Shown here one piece after another: positions 24,177-35,400 of a stretch of 64,000 nt of DNA. The notes under the pieces were generated by a model. That model worked only from the letters and a program-made list of their open reading frames with translations, had not been told where the DNA came from and did not search any database. Source of the stretch: Marinicella pacifica (GTDB lineage Bacteria; Pseudomonadota; Gammaproteobacteria; Xanthomonadales; Marinicellaceae); NCBI RefSeq assembly GCF_014636635.1, contig NZ_BMEO01000008.1:1-64000 (forward strand), given 5' to 3'. Numbering within the stretch: position 1 is the first letter of the stretch; the number at the start of each line of letters is the position of its first letter. A program made the position numbers and the translations under genes.

Positions 24177-27056
24177 TTAAGGCGTAAATTCGACTTCTTC
24201 TGTCGCCATCGCCTGAATGGTGTTCAGGTCAGTAATCAATGGCAAGTAATCATTCACCAGCCAGGAGAACAACTGATTTACATAGTTGGCTCCTGTGGTG
24301 ATGTTGCCGCTTTGACCACCGGGAATCACCTGTTCGGCCATAATGCCCATCGGTGTGACTTCACCGACAAAACGTCTGGCCGGCCCCGATGAAAACATAA
24401 AGCCGTTACTGGAATTACCACGGACACCATGGGTCGAGGCATCCAGGACCTGATAACCACCGGCTCGGGCGACACCCGGTAAACCATCCACGGTAGCTAA
24501 GCCGAACATACCATTGGGCACGGATAATTGTGCACCCAATGAATGTGAGAAGGTAATGCGGTGTAATTTACCCCAACGGTAATCCGTTAAATCCATGGAA
24601 TTATTAAAGGCCGCGGCATAATCATCACCGGCCATTTGATCCAGCGATTGTTTTAACGAAGCCAGAATAATGTAATCACGGGCATCTTCGCGGGTTGGTG
24701 CCTGTGGATTGGTGAAGAAATTAATACCTGATGCGCCATAACCCTGATTCTCGGGAAAAGCATCCAATAAATGTTTAAAGGCATTAATCGAATAGCTGTT
24801 ACCCGGTCTATTCTCTGTCAAAACAGTCATACCAATGGCATCGTCATAACCGGCTAAAGTGGCATCAATGGTATTGCGAATACCATTTGAGCGCCACACC
24901 GCATAAATGCTGGCGGCAATCGAGGCATTCACTTCATCCTGACTCGGTGGATTTAAGGCAAAGGCATTATCAAATGGATCATAACCTTCGGCTAAACCGG
25001 TCGGTGTACTAAAATCCCAATTTTGGAAATAACCGGCCGCCTGAACCACTCGTGGGTCAGCCAGGAATTGTTGAATACCAGGCCAGGCATCGGCAGCTGA
25101 AGCGCGTTGTACCGCGTTCATGATATGCGGCATAATCAATTCAGCGTCCATCATCTGGTTATTGGCCTGAATTTCTTTCATATCCTGCAAGTTAAATTTC
25201 TTGCCCTCAGCGATACCGGCTTCCATAATACGGTCTAAGCGACCCTGACGGAACGCGGAATAGCCGCCTTGTGAAATATAATACAGACCACCACCCGGAC
25301 GGACTTGATTCAGGACATTATTGTCCAAGGACACACCCACCGGATCGTTATTGGCGTTGGCAATATAACCACGCTCTGGATTGATTTGGTGCGGCATTTC
25401 ATCGAAAGGAATAACGCCATAAGGTGTTGCCTGATTCATATCAGGTTCACCCAAAGGCATCCACTCATTCATACGTTCACCGGAACCGTCACGAATAAAC
25501 ATCGGCGGCACACCATCAGGTTGCATCATGGTTTGCAAATCCTCACGCAAAGGCACTTCGGCACCGGTGTAGTAAGCGACATTACCATCGGTGTCGGCCA
25601 CTGCAAAGTTTTGTGAACCGAAATCAAACTTAGTCACGGCTTGTTTAAATTCTTCGATGTTGGCCGCACGACTCATTTCCAGGAAGGATTCCACTTCTTT
25701 GGTGGCCCCAAAACCGGTAAATTGCATGGAAACGGCCTGGGCGTTTTCAGTATCCAAACTTAAAATCGGGCCATAATTTCGGCGCGGCACCAGGAAGGTC
25801 AAGCCACCATTGGTATAACCTATATTGGCACGTTCTTTGTTGTTCATCACTTCATCACCAATTTGATTGACGAAATAACTTTGGAACATCCACACAAGGG
25901 GTTCTTCCTGGCCTTTGTAAACGGTGTGGGTCGGTAAACCAAAACTGTTGGTTTTAATGCTTTCAAAGTAGAAGTCGGTTTCATCCACCGGATGCACGGT
26001 ACTGCCCCAACACAGGCTTTTATTACAGCCTTGCGCGGTAATCGGTGCGCCGGGAAACTGTACACCGGCAATGTTCAAACCATCTTCAGTGGCGACATGC
26101 GCGGGATAAAAAACCGACGGATAATCCAAACTTAAATGGGGGTCATTGGCAATCAAAGGAAAGCCGTTTTCAGTGTGCTCTGATGACACGGCCCAGAAGT
26201 TAGAGCCCTTATCCGTTTCACCATCATTTTTCATGGATTTAATCAGTGGCGTGCTTTCCCAATTGGCTTTGATGTTATGCAATAAACCCAATTGTGAATC
26301 ACTCAGGTTTAAAGTGTAATCGTTGGCCGCTTCAACCAGACTTTTGGCGCCGGCTTCACCGATAATGCCATTATCGGCAAAGAAATCCGGCATACTGACG
26401 CGGTCATCCGGTGGCGCTGCCCGGTATAAATCTTCCATAAATAAGGCCGTTCCATCAAAACCGGCCGCTTGACCAACTTGTTGAAAGGTATTAATGGCAA
26501 TGGTCCAGTCAATCTCCTGTAAGTCATTGGATAATTGAAAGGCAATCACTTTTGCAATGGCCACCGAGTGAATTGGCAACCAGCGGTCTGCTGTATCAAT
26601 TTCCAACCCCTGATATTCAGGTGGTAAAGGGTTACTGTCAAGCCAGGCATTCACGCCATCACTGTACGCTTTTAACACCGCTTTGGTGTGCGGGCTCAAA
26701 ACTTTCATTGAGTTTCTGGCCCAGCGTTCAAAACCAATGGTTCTGAATTGAATGTCATTAGACAACGCCGCCTCACCCACCAGTTCTGCCAGGCGACCCT
26801 GAGCAATTTTACGGGTATAATCCATCTGGTAAAAACGGTCACCGGCTTGTATGTAACCCAATACAAAAGCCGCATCCACTTCCGTTTCAGCGGTTACACT
26901 GGGTATTTGCGTGGCGTTGTAATAAACTTTGGCCGGAGCGCTCAGGCCTTTGTTGGTCATCACGGTGGTGGTGCCGGCTTTATCGGTGGCGGCCAGCGCC
27001 ACAGAAGCTGTCAAAGCCAAACAAGCCACCATACTTTTTAATGTGAATGGTTTCAT
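24177..27056 (-). CDS. Penicillin acylase family protein (Ntn hydrolase)
   Basis: The 959-residue precursor has a signal peptide (VACLALTASVALA) and is a periplasmic or secreted Ntn hydrolase. The autoprocessing site is KGSNFWAVSS, giving Gly284/Ser285, with Ser285 as the new N-terminal nucleophile. NDPHLSLDYPSVFYPAHV follows in the beta chain, and the small alpha chain precedes. Family members cleave amide bonds of penicillins, acyl-homoserine lactones or N-acyl amino acids; the substrate here cannot be read from sequence. Length is somewhat over the usual 750-850 residues. It has its own promoter and a terminator, so it stands alone. Confidence 0.9.
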   Translation of the reverse strand: MKPFTLKSMVACLALTASVALAATDKAGTTTVMTNKGLSAPAKVYYNATQIPSVTAETEVDAAFVLGYIQAGDRFYQMDYTRKIAQGRLAELVGEAALSNDIQFRTIGFERWARNSMKVLSPHTKAVLKAYSDGVNAWLDSNPLPPEYQGLEIDTADRWLPIHSVAIAKVIAFQLSNDLQEIDWTIAINTFQQVGQAAGFDGTALFMEDLYRAAPPDDRVSMPDFFADNGIIGEAGAKSLVEAANDYTLNLSDSQLGLLHNIKANWESTPLIKSMKNDGETDKGSNFWAVSSEHTENGFPLIANDPHLSLDYPSVFYPAHVATEDGLNIAGVQFPGAPITAQGCNKSLCWGSTVHPVDETDFYFESIKTNSFGLPTHTVYKGQEEPLVWMFQSYFVNQIGDEVMNNKERANIGYTNGGLTFLVPRRNYGPILSLDTENAQAVSMQFTGFGATKEVESFLEMSRAANIEEFKQAVTKFDFGSQNFAVADTDGNVAYYTGAEVPLREDLQTMMQPDGVPPMFIRDGSGERMNEWMPLGEPDMNQATPYGVIPFDEMPHQINPERGYIANANNDPVGVSLDNNVLNQVRPGGGLYYISQGGYSAFRQGRLDRIMEAGIAEGKKFNLQDMKEIQANNQMMDAELIMPHIMNAVQRASAADAWPGIQQFLADPRVVQAAGYFQNWDFSTPTGLAEGYDPFDNAFALNPPSQDEVNASIAASIYAVWRSNGIRNTIDATLAGYDDAIGMTVLTENRPGNSYSINAFKHLLDAFPENQGYGASGINFFTNPQAPTREDARDYIILASLKQSLDQMAGDDYAAAFNNSMDLTDYRWGKLHRITFSHSLGAQLSVPNGMFGLATVDGLPGVARAGGYQVLDASTHGVRGNSSNGFMFSSGPARRFVGEVTPMGIMAEQVIPGGQSGNITTGANYVNQLFSWLVNDYLPLITDLNTIQAMATEEVEFTP

Positions 27057-27073
27057 TGTGTCCCCTTGAAAAA

Positions 27074-27112
27074 AAGTTAATAAAAGATCTGACGCCTTTC
27101 AAACGTACGTTT
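27074..27112 (-). promoter_or_regulatory. Possible promoter with 12-bp palindrome
   Basis: Minus-strand TTGAAA (27102-27097) and TAACTT (27079-27074) are 17 bases apart before the acylase gene. The perfect palindrome AAACGTACGTTT (27101-27112) touches the -35. It could be an operator, but only one copy is seen and the -10 is weak. Confidence 0.35.
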
Positions 27113-27151
27113 AAGAGTTTAACATAAACTTAATATGTTGTCTTGCTGAAT

Positions 27152-28444
27152 TTAAGCTGAAACCGGATAATCTTTTATGTGTGATTCATTGAATTTTTTT
27201 ATCGCGAGGCGACCTACTGTGACGGCATTCCAAACCCACACAACACTGAGCAAAACACCCACCAATGACAACACCCTTAAATCCTTGGAAAAAATCACCA
27301 GCGTGCGCACCACCACCAGTTGAGCAAACACATCACCCCCTCGGTACACCACTGTGTCGAGGAAATTTTTAAATTTATATTTAATCGCATCACTCAGGCC
27401 GGTGAATAACCAGTCTGTGGGTGGTTTCATAATGCCATAGGCACCACTGCGCTGTAAAATAATGGCCAACAAAACCACCGAAAGCTCCGGCATCAATGAA
27501 AAGAAGGTCAGTGCCATGACCATTAATAAAGGGAAAATGGCCAGAATTTGATTAATTTTAAACTTCTGCAGTAAAAAAGGCGTCAGAATCAACTGAAAAA
27601 ACAAAGTCAACACGTTGGTGGCGATATTGATGTTGGCGAATACATGGGTGCGTTCGTCACGACCCGGAAAATACTGCTTCACATATTCGCCTTGTAGATA
27701 ATAAAAAATACTGCCAATGGTCACGCTGAATATCACTAATAAGGCAATTTGTTGCAGTAAACGCGATTCCAGCATCAGTTTAAAACCTTCCATGGGCGTG
27801 CCACCCAAGGGGGCTTTGGGATTAACTTCGGACTCACCGGCATAACCTCGGATGCGGAGCACCGCATAAATACAAATCAATAAAAAGAACAACGAAATCA
27901 GTAATAAATTAATGGTGCCGACCATAAACACCAGTTGGCTGGTGATCAATCCGCCGATAATCCCGCCGGTACTGCCGCCGGCAGCAATCACACCGAACAA
28001 TCGCGTGCCCTGCTCTTTGCTGTACACATCGGCCATAAAGCTCCAGAATATGGAGACTATAAATAAGTTATACACCGATACAAAAACAAAAAACACCCGG
28101 GCTAAAGCCACGCTGTCTTTACCAATCCAGTGAAAAGCCAGCCAAATAAGTAAAATCAGCAGTCCAAAAAAACCATAAACAATCGGTATAAATTGCTTAC
28201 GGGCATAACGTGAAACCACCTTACCGTAGAAGGGCTGTAACAAAAGCATCACCACAAAAGTGGTTAAAAACAACCAGCCATAATTCTCCGTCCCGGCAGT
28301 CACACCCATTTCCTCCCGGATGGGCCGCAGAATAAAGTAACCGGTGAGCAGAAACACAAAATAGAAGTAGGACCAGATTAAAACCGGCCATTCACCCGAA
28401 TGAACCTGATTTTTAAAATAGTTTTTAAGCTTGCTCAATAACAT
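27152..28444 (-). CDS. NTP/NDP-exchange-type (Npt1/TlcC-like) transporter
   Basis: The 430-residue protein has about 12 hydrophobic segments. It resembles the nucleotide-transporter relatives of the major facilitator fold (WSYFYFVFLLTGYFILRPIREEMG at the start, IAAGGSTGGIIGG in the middle). Classic members exchange ATP and ADP in obligate intracellular bacteria and plastids, but relatives in free-living bacteria have no known substrate. Its start overlaps the end of alr by 20 bases, so it is the third gene of the dnaB-alr unit. Confidence 0.8.
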   Translation of the reverse strand: MLLSKLKNYFKNQVHSGEWPVLIWSYFYFVFLLTGYFILRPIREEMGVTAGTENYGWLFLTTFVVMLLLQPFYGKVVSRYARKQFIPIVYGFFGLLILLIWLAFHWIGKDSVALARVFFVFVSVYNLFIVSIFWSFMADVYSKEQGTRLFGVIAAGGSTGGIIGGLITSQLVFMVGTINLLLISLFFLLICIYAVLRIRGYAGESEVNPKAPLGGTPMEGFKLMLESRLLQQIALLVIFSVTIGSIFYYLQGEYVKQYFPGRDERTHVFANINIATNVLTLFFQLILTPFLLQKFKINQILAIFPLLMVMALTFFSLMPELSVVLLAIILQRSGAYGIMKPPTDWLFTGLSDAIKYKFKNFLDTVVYRGGDVFAQLVVVRTLVIFSKDLRVLSLVGVLLSVVWVWNAVTVGRLAIKKFNESHIKDYPVSA

Positions 28445-29507
28445 GAAATTTAACGCGTCCTGTAATACCGCACACCAGCGTATACGGGATGGTGTGTAAA
28501 TCTCTGGCCACCTGTTCTACCGGTTGCCGATTGCCCCAAATTTCAACCGGCTCACCGATTTGTGGTGCTGAAACAGCCGACAAATCAACCGCCAGCATAT
28601 CCATAGAAACGCGGCCAATCACCGCCGCCTGTCGGTCACGAATGACCACATGACTGTGACCATCACTCCATGGATAACCATCGGCATAACCCATTCCGAC
28701 CACGCCCACCGGCATGTCTCCGGGACAAATGAAACGGGCTCCATAACCCACCGGTTGGCCTTGTTTTAGGTTTTTTATGGCAATCAGTTTGGCACTGACA
28801 CGCATCACCGGCTTCAGATTGAAATCAGAGGCATCACTCTCTGCTAAGGGTGATATACCGTACAATCCCAGACCAACACGGGCCCATTCACGATCCTGAG
28901 ACAGGCCATTAAGAACCGCACCGGTGTTGGAAAACGACACTTCCAGACCGTGTGCCTGCAACATCTGGTTACGTTCGATTTGCTGTCGGGTTTGATCACA
29001 ATCAGGTTGATCTGATTGCGCAAAATGTGCCATTAAACGAACATCTCTGACCATTTTGGATTGTTGAATCCGATGCAGCGCCTGTGGGTAATCAGACCAG
29101 TCGAAACCCAGACGGTGCATACCGGTATCAATTTTTAACCAGACATCAATAACCGGGGTTATTACTTCAAAGGCCATCAGCAGCTCAAGCTGATAAGCCT
29201 GGTGAATCACCACATCAAAGTTCTTTTCAACGGCCAGTTCCAATTCGGCCCGGTTAAAAACACCTTCTAACAGTAAAATGCGTTTATCGGGAATAAAGGT
29301 CCGCAGTTGAATGGCCTCTTCAATGGTGGCCACCGCCAGTGCGTCACAACCCAGTAAGGCATCGGTTATTCGGGCCAGCCCGTGACCATAGGCATCGGCC
29401 TTGACCACACCAATCAACGGGCCATTGTGTTTATTTTTAAAGGCCTCAATGTTGTGTTGTAAATGCGCTAAACAGATGTCGGCGCGTGTGCCGCGTTCAG
29501 GATACAT
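28425..29507 (-). CDS. alr: Alanine racemase
   Basis: The 360-residue PLP enzyme makes D-alanine for peptidoglycan. The PLP lysine is in GVVKADAYGHG near residue 35. The C-terminal catalytic tyrosine region is GYADGYPWSDG, and RVSMDMLAVDLS follows. Length is normal. The gene starts 14 bases after dnaB, the usual gammaproteobacterial order. Confidence 0.96.
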   Translation of the reverse strand: MYPERGTRADICLAHLQHNIEAFKNKHNGPLIGVVKADAYGHGLARITDALLGCDALAVATIEEAIQLRTFIPDKRILLLEGVFNRAELELAVEKNFDVVIHQAYQLELLMAFEVITPVIDVWLKIDTGMHRLGFDWSDYPQALHRIQQSKMVRDVRLMAHFAQSDQPDCDQTRQQIERNQMLQAHGLEVSFSNTGAVLNGLSQDREWARVGLGLYGISPLAESDASDFNLKPVMRVSAKLIAIKNLKQGQPVGYGARFICPGDMPVGVVGMGYADGYPWSDGHSHVVIRDRQAAVIGRVSMDMLAVDLSAVSAPQIGEPVEIWGNRQPVEQVARDLHTIPYTLVCGITGRVKFHVIEQA

Positions 29508-29521
29508 GGAGGCCGCAATAT

Positions 29522-30934
29522 TTAATCAAATGTCTGTACTTCATCATCAGGAACACTGACCTCAAAATGACGTTTGTCCAGGTTATCAAAACGGGTGTAT
29601 TGTCCCCGAAAGAGCAGTTCAACTTTACCAATAGAGCCGTTACGGTGCTTACCGATGATAATTTCCGCCACCCCTTTGTCTTCAGTTTCGGGGTTATACA
29701 CTTCATCCCGATAAATGAAGATAATCAGATCCGCATCCTGCTCGATGGCACCGGATTCACGCAAATCAGACATGATGGGTCGCTTATTGGGTCGTTGTTC
29801 CAGCGAGCGGTTTAACTGAGATAAAGCAATCACCGGCACATTCAATTCTTTAGCCATGGCTTTCAAACCCCGCGAAATTTCAGAAATCTCAGTGGCGCGG
29901 TTTTCAGTGGTCTTACCTTTAACCTGCATCAATTGCAGGTAGTCAATCACCACCAAATCAAGCCCCTTGGTATTTTGCAAGCGACGACATTTAGACAGCA
30001 CCTCATTGGGGGTCATCGCCGGTGTGTCATCAATATAAATGGAAGCCGATTTAAGAATATCACTGGTCTGGGTTAAGCGCGGCCATTCTGAATCACTGAT
30101 CTTACCCAAGCGCAAATTATTGGAATCAATCTGCGAAAGGGATGAAAACATCCGCGTAACCAATTGGGTGGCAGCCATCTCCATACTGAATACTGCCACG
30201 TGCTGGTCGTTACAGGCCGCCCGTTCGGCAATATTAATCGCAAACGAAGTTTTACCCATCGCTGGACGCCCGGCCACCACCACCAGATCCGATTTGTGCA
30301 GACCGGCGGTCATTTTATCCAGATCATCCCAGCCATAGGGAATACCGGTGATGTCGCCATCGTGTTCGGACAATTCCTGCAAACGGTCAAAGGTTTCGGC
30401 CAGTACATTTTTAATGTCATGAAAACCGGATTTGGATTTGAGGGTTTGCTCACGAATTTTAAACACCATTTTTTCAGCATTTTCAATCAGGTCATCGGCA
30501 CTTTGACCTTCGGTATTAAAGGCACTTTCGGCCAGTTGATTGCCAATTTCTATCATTTGTCGCAACACCGAACGATCACGCACGATTTTGGCATACGCGA
30601 CGATATTGGAGGCCACTGGGAAATTATTGGCGATATCGGTCAAATAATCCAAACCACCGGTTTTCTCTTCTAAATCATGAGATTGCAACCATTCGCTGAC
30701 GGTGACCACATCACAGGCTTCATTTTGATTATTTAAAAAACTGATACCGCGGTAAATGGACCGGTGTTTGGCAAAATAAAAATCTTCTTCGGTGATTAAA
30801 TGACTGACCTTGTCCCAGGCCGATTTTACCAGCAATAATCCCGCAATCACCGCCTGTTCTGCTTCCAGAGAATGGGGCGGTGTTTTGATAGACCGGGTGG
30901 TCTCGTCCTGGCTTATGGGATATATTTCAGACAT
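29522..30934 (-). CDS. dnaB: Replicative DNA helicase DnaB
   Basis: The 470-residue protein is the hexameric 5'-3' helicase of the replication fork. The N-terminal domain begins at PHSLEAEQAVIAGLLL. The RecA-like domain has Walker A GRPAMGKTSFAINIA, then IDYLQLM for Walker B and the DnaB motif SDLRESGAIEQDAD. I start at ATG 30934 (MSEIYPISQDE); the longer frame from 31006 adds a Cys-rich stretch not found in the family. No intein is seen. Confidence 0.97.
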   Translation of the reverse strand: MSEIYPISQDETTRSIKTPPHSLEAEQAVIAGLLLVKSAWDKVSHLITEEDFYFAKHRSIYRGISFLNNQNEACDVVTVSEWLQSHDLEEKTGGLDYLTDIANNFPVASNIVAYAKIVRDRSVLRQMIEIGNQLAESAFNTEGQSADDLIENAEKMVFKIREQTLKSKSGFHDIKNVLAETFDRLQELSEHDGDITGIPYGWDDLDKMTAGLHKSDLVVVAGRPAMGKTSFAINIAERAACNDQHVAVFSMEMAATQLVTRMFSSLSQIDSNNLRLGKISDSEWPRLTQTSDILKSASIYIDDTPAMTPNEVLSKCRRLQNTKGLDLVVIDYLQLMQVKGKTTENRATEISEISRGLKAMAKELNVPVIALSQLNRSLEQRPNKRPIMSDLRESGAIEQDADLIIFIYRDEVYNPETEDKGVAEIIIGKHRNGSIGKVELLFRGQYTRFDNLDKRHFEVSVPDDEVQTFD

Positions 30935-31006
30935 AGAGAGGTTTGAAAAATTAACAACAAACAACAGGCCAAATAGTCTACACCAGCAACCTGAAAACGA
31001 ACACAA

Positions 31007-31038
31007 AAAAAGCCGGTTTTTTTAACAACCGGCTTTTT
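31007..31038 (-). terminator. Rho-independent terminator after rplI
   Basis: AAAAAGCCGGTT (31007-31018) pairs perfectly with AACCGGCTTTTT (31027-31038) over an 8-base loop that is mostly T. It lies 24 bases after the rplI stop and before dnaB, so it separates the ribosomal protein operon from the dnaB unit. Confidence 0.9.
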
Positions 31039-31061
31039 GAAACGATATAAAGTAAAGCAAT

Positions 31062-31520
31062 TTAAGCGTCTTCTTCGATGGCTTCAACCACCACAATCAC
31101 ATCGGTTTCAACATCCGCATAGAGGCTTAAATTAACCGTGAATTCACCCACTTCCTTGAGCGGGCCTTCACCCATAATCACTTCACTGGCATCCACCGGA
31201 TAACCGCTGTCAGTAAGTTTCTCAGATATCTCACGCGGACCAACAGAGCCATACAAATGACCTTCGGGACTGGCGTTGGCACTGATGGCGATGCGCACAT
31301 CTTTTAAGGCCTCGGCACGGGCTTTCGCCGCGGCCAAAGATTCTTCGGCTTTGGCAATCAGTTCGGCTTTTTGGGCTTCAAAAGCTTTGATGTTTTCAGT
31401 CGAGGCGCGGGCCGCCATTTTTTGAGGAATCAGGTAATTGCGGGCAAAACCGCTTTTTACGTCAACCACGTCACCCAAATCACCTAAATTTTGAACTTTG
31501 TCTAATAAAATTACTTGCAT
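31062..31520 (-). CDS. rplI: Ribosomal protein L9 (bL9)
   Basis: The 152-residue product starts MQVILLDKVQNLGDLGDVV, the conserved L9 N-terminal domain, followed by FARNYLIPQKMA, the long connecting helix and the C-terminal domain (GHLYGSVGPREI). I start at ATG 31520 because AGGAG lies 7 bases upstream and the family's usual length is ~149; the open frame extends to 31556. Third gene of rpsF-rpsR-rplI. Confidence 0.97.
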   Translation of the reverse strand: MQVILLDKVQNLGDLGDVVDVKSGFARNYLIPQKMAARASTENIKAFEAQKAELIAKAEESLAAAKARAEALKDVRIAISANASPEGHLYGSVGPREISEKLTDSGYPVDASEVIMGEGPLKEVGEFTVNLSLYADVETDVIVVVEAIEEDA

Positions 31521-31534
31521 AGTGGGCTCCTGCT

Positions 31535-31789
31535 TTATGTATCGTGCTGATCGCAATAAGGGACCAAAGCTAAATAACGGGCTTGTTTAACGGCCGTTGA
31601 CAACTGACGTTGGTACTTGGCTTTGGTGCCGGTGATGCGACTTGGAATAATTTTGCCGGTTTCAGTGATAAACTGCTTGAGCATATCCAAATCTTTGTAA
31701 TCAACACGTTCTACACCGGCTGCACTGAATTTACAGTTGCGGCTGATGATGCGTTGAGCAGGTCTTCTGCGTCTTTGTGGTTTGGCCAT
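31535..31789 (-). CDS. rpsR: Ribosomal protein S18 (bS18)
   Basis: The 84-residue protein has the S18 core [20 protein letters not shown], then [19 protein letters not shown]. The N-terminus is Arg-rich ([11 protein letters not shown]). It begins 2 bases after the rpsF stop and ends 14 bases before rplI. Confidence 0.97.
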   Translation of the reverse strand: MAKPQRRRRPAQRIISRNCKFSAAGVERVDYKDLDMLKQFITETGKIIPSRITGTKAKYQRQLSTAVKQARYLALVPYCDQHDT

Positions 31790-31791
31790 GA

Positions 31792-32256
31792 TTAGGACTC
31801 CTGTTCTTCGGTTTCTTCTTCAGCCTCATCATCAGAAGCATCCTCTTGAGTGGCTTCTTCGGCTTCTTTTTTGGCAGCGGCTTCTTTTTCTTCAACCGCT
31901 TTCACGTCTTCTTTTGAGACTTTTTTATCGCTGTCGTCATCATCTTTTTTCAAAGGAGAATCTTCCGTATAGGCTTTGTCCACCGACAACAGCAAATGAC
32001 GTAAAATGGCATCGTTAAATCGAAAAGCATCAATGATTTCGTCAATGGTTTCTTGATCACATTCGATGTTCAGCAGATAGTAGTGGGCTTTGTGTAAACG
32101 TTGAATGGTGTAAGCCAATTGTCGGCGTCCCCAGTCTTCAGAACGGTGAACCGTTCCGCCGCCTTTGGTGACCATGCCTGAATAGCGTTCAATCATGGCA
32201 GGCAGCTGTTCGCTTTGGTCCGGATGAACCAGCAGGACAATTTCGTAATGTCGCAT
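31792..32256 (-). CDS. rpsF: Ribosomal protein S6 (bS6) with long acidic tail
   Basis: The S6 fold occupies residues 1-~95 ([38 protein letters not shown]). A ~55-residue tail rich in Asp, Glu, Lys and Ala ([11 protein letters not shown], then [14 protein letters not shown]) follows. Gammaproteobacterial S6 carries poly-glutamate tails, but this one is longer than in E. coli. Start at 32256 is supported by AAGGAG; the open frame runs further to 32283. It is divergent from mfd across a 218-base spacer, in which I could not identify convincing promoters. Confidence 0.96.
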   Translation of the reverse strand: MRHYEIVLLVHPDQSEQLPAMIERYSGMVTKGGGTVHRSEDWGRRQLAYTIQRLHKAHYYLLNIECDQETIDEIIDAFRFNDAILRHLLLSVDKAYTEDSPLKKDDDDSDKKVSKEDVKAVEEKEAAAKKEAEEATQEDASDDEAEEETEEQES

Positions 32257-32474
32257 CGTAAGCTCCTTATGGAATAATGCCACCCGATTCAGTCAACACC
32301 TGTTGTTAACCGATTGGTGCAGCAAGGATTAAAAGAAGGCGGATTTTAGCGGTGAACGGCATGGATTGCAACAGTTTTAACGAAAGATAAGCGGTCATCC
32401 GAGATTAATCACTTCATCGGCTACCTCATCACCCTTAAAAACGTTAAAATGCCCCATTTTTTGACGGATGATGC

Positions 32475-35400
32475 ATGTTTGATTTGCCACACAACAATCA
32501 AAACCAAAACTGGATGCAGGTTAAAGGTTTGGCACTACCGCTGGCGGTGGCTGAATTATACCAACAAACTGATAATCTGATACTGGTGTTAACCGATTCT
32601 GTCCACCACAGCCGCCAATTAGAGGAAGAATTGGCGTTGGTTTCGGCTCAAGAAAATTTAGCGGTGTTGCACTTCCCGGTGTGGGACACCCTGCCCTATG
32701 ACGTGTTTTCACCCAATCCTGAAATCATTTCAGAACGGTTAAATTTTTTACAGCAAATCAGCAATCATCGTGACCATGGCATTGTGGTGATGCCGGTGCA
32801 GAATCTGATGCAAAAAGTTCCACCTAAGGACTTTATCAAAGGCCGCAGTTTTCAGGTCAAAATTGGCGAGCAACTGGTTTTGGACCAATGGCGTCAGCGT
32901 TTAGACAAAAATGGATATCACCATGTTACAGAAGTTCGCGAGGCCGGTGAATATGTGGTCCGTGGCGGGGTGCTGGATATTTTTCCGATGGGTGGTTTAG
33001 ACGCTTTTCGCATTGAATTATTTGATGACGAGGTAGAAAGTATTCGGATATTCGATACCGACAGTCAATTGACGATTCAGCAGGTAGAGCACATTCGGGT
33101 GATGCCGGCCAATGAATTCCCCTTTGATGATAAAGCCCGTGAATTGTTCTTAAGTCGATTTCGGGAATATTTTGACGTCAATACAAGCCGTTCAGAAATT
33201 TATCAGGATGTGCGCAAAGGTTTAAACTTTTCAGGTATTGAACACTATTTACCGATGTTCCATGAATCATTGAGTGATGTTTTTGCGTATTTACCGGCCG
33301 ATGCCACCGTGGTTCATTGCCACAATAGCTCTGATGTGTTGGCGACCTGGGAAAAACAAATTAAAGCCCGCTATGAAGATCGCCGGCATGATTTGCAAAG
33401 ACCTCTGGTGCCGCCTGACAGCCTCTATTTATCTGCCAAATACACCCGGCAACTCCTGACTGACTATCAACAAATCTGGATTAACGCCCCGCGTCAGGAC
33501 GTTCAACAAGTTAATTTTCACAGCAGCCTGATTACAAAACCGGATTTTGAAGACCGCTCAATCACAGACTATTTCAATCAAAACCCGGACCGCGTGTTGA
33601 TTGCGCTGGATTCACCGGGACGTTTGGATATTATTCGGGACAAATTAAAAAAAGCCCAACCCGACTTTGTTTTTTTTGACCGAATCGATGATTTTTTAGC
33701 CGATAATAAACCACGCGGACTCACGGTGGCTGCCATTGAAAATGGTGTTTATCTTAAACAACACGGTGTGCGGATATATGATGAAGGTTTGTTATTCGGC
33801 CGACGCGTTAGCCGGCGCCAACAAAGTAAAAAATTTCAAGCTAACCCCGAAGACATCATCAGCAACTTAACCGATTTGCATCTGGATTCACCGATTGTTC
33901 ACATTGACCACGGTGTCGGTCGCTACCGGGGGTTAAAGATGCTCGACTATGACGGCGAGGCTGAGTATTTGGAACTGGAATACGCCGGCGGTGATAAACT
34001 GTTTGTGCCGGTGTCTTCTTTACACCTGGTGTCCCGCTATTCAGGTGCCGGCAGTGAAGCGGCGCCTTGGCATAAACTGGGTTCAGACAGCTGGTCCAAA
34101 GCCAAGCAAAAAGCCGCCAAGAAAGTCAAAGATGTGGCCGCTGAATTATTATCCATTTATGCCCTGCGAGAAGCCGCCGGCGGCCAGCCGATAAAAATTA
34201 ACGAGCACGAGTACCGCTTATTCTGTGATGGATTTCCCTTTACCGAAACCGATGATCAAATACAAGCCATTGAAGCGGTTAAAAAAGACATGCAGGCCAG
34301 CACCCACATGGATCGGGTGATTTGCGGTGATGTGGGTTTTGGTAAAACAGAAATCGCCATGCGTGCCGCGTACCTGGCAGCCAATGACGGCCAGCAGGTG
34401 ATTATGCTGGTGCCCACCACCCTGCTGGCGCAACAACATTATGATAACTTTTTAGACCGATTTGCGCCGTTTCCGATTCGGGTCGAGCTGTTGTCCCGTT
34501 TTGTCAGCACAAAACAAACTAAAGCCGTGATTGATGGGCTGGCTGACGGCACGGTGGACATTGTCATTGGCACCCACAAATTACTGAACAAAAATCTGAA
34601 AATAAAAAACCTGGGGCTGGTGATTGTGGATGAGGAACAACGCTTTGGTGTAAGACAAAAAGACCGCTTAAAACAGCTTAAAGCAGACGTGGATTTATTG
34701 ACCCTGACCGCCACACCAATCCCAAGAACCCTCAACAGTGCCCTGTCCGGTTTAAGGGATTTGTCGATTATTGCCACCCCGCCCAAAGCCCGTTTAAGCA
34801 TTAAAACCCAAGTGATTGAATGGAACAAAAGCCTGATTAACGAGGCCTGTACCCGTGAAATTCAACGTGGTGGTCAGGTGTACTTCCTACATAATGAAGT
34901 GCAAACCATTGAGCAGATGGCGGAACAAGTGCAAAAAATAAATCCCAAAGCCCGGGTTCGCGTAGCCCATGGTCAGATGCATGAAAAAGAACTGCAACAG
35001 GTGATGGTGGATTTTCACAAGCAACGTTTTAATATTCTGGTCTGCACCACCATCATTGAATCGGGTATCGACATTCCTAACGCCAACACCATGATTATCA
35101 ACCGTGCCGATAAATTGGGGCTGGCCCAATTGCACCAATTGCGCGGCCGGGTCGGACGTTCTCACCATAAAGCCTTTGCCTATTTAATAATCCCCGGCTG
35201 GAAAGCCATCACAAAAGACGCGAAAAAACGCTTAGAAGCCATTGAATCACTTGAAGATTTAGGTGCCGGATTTACCCTGGCCACACACGATATGGAAATT
35301 CGCGGCAGTGGTGAATTACTGGGTGAAGAACAAAGCGGGCAAATCCATAACATCGGTTTTAACCTCTATTGTGAGATGCTGGAACGGGCCGTAGATGCCT

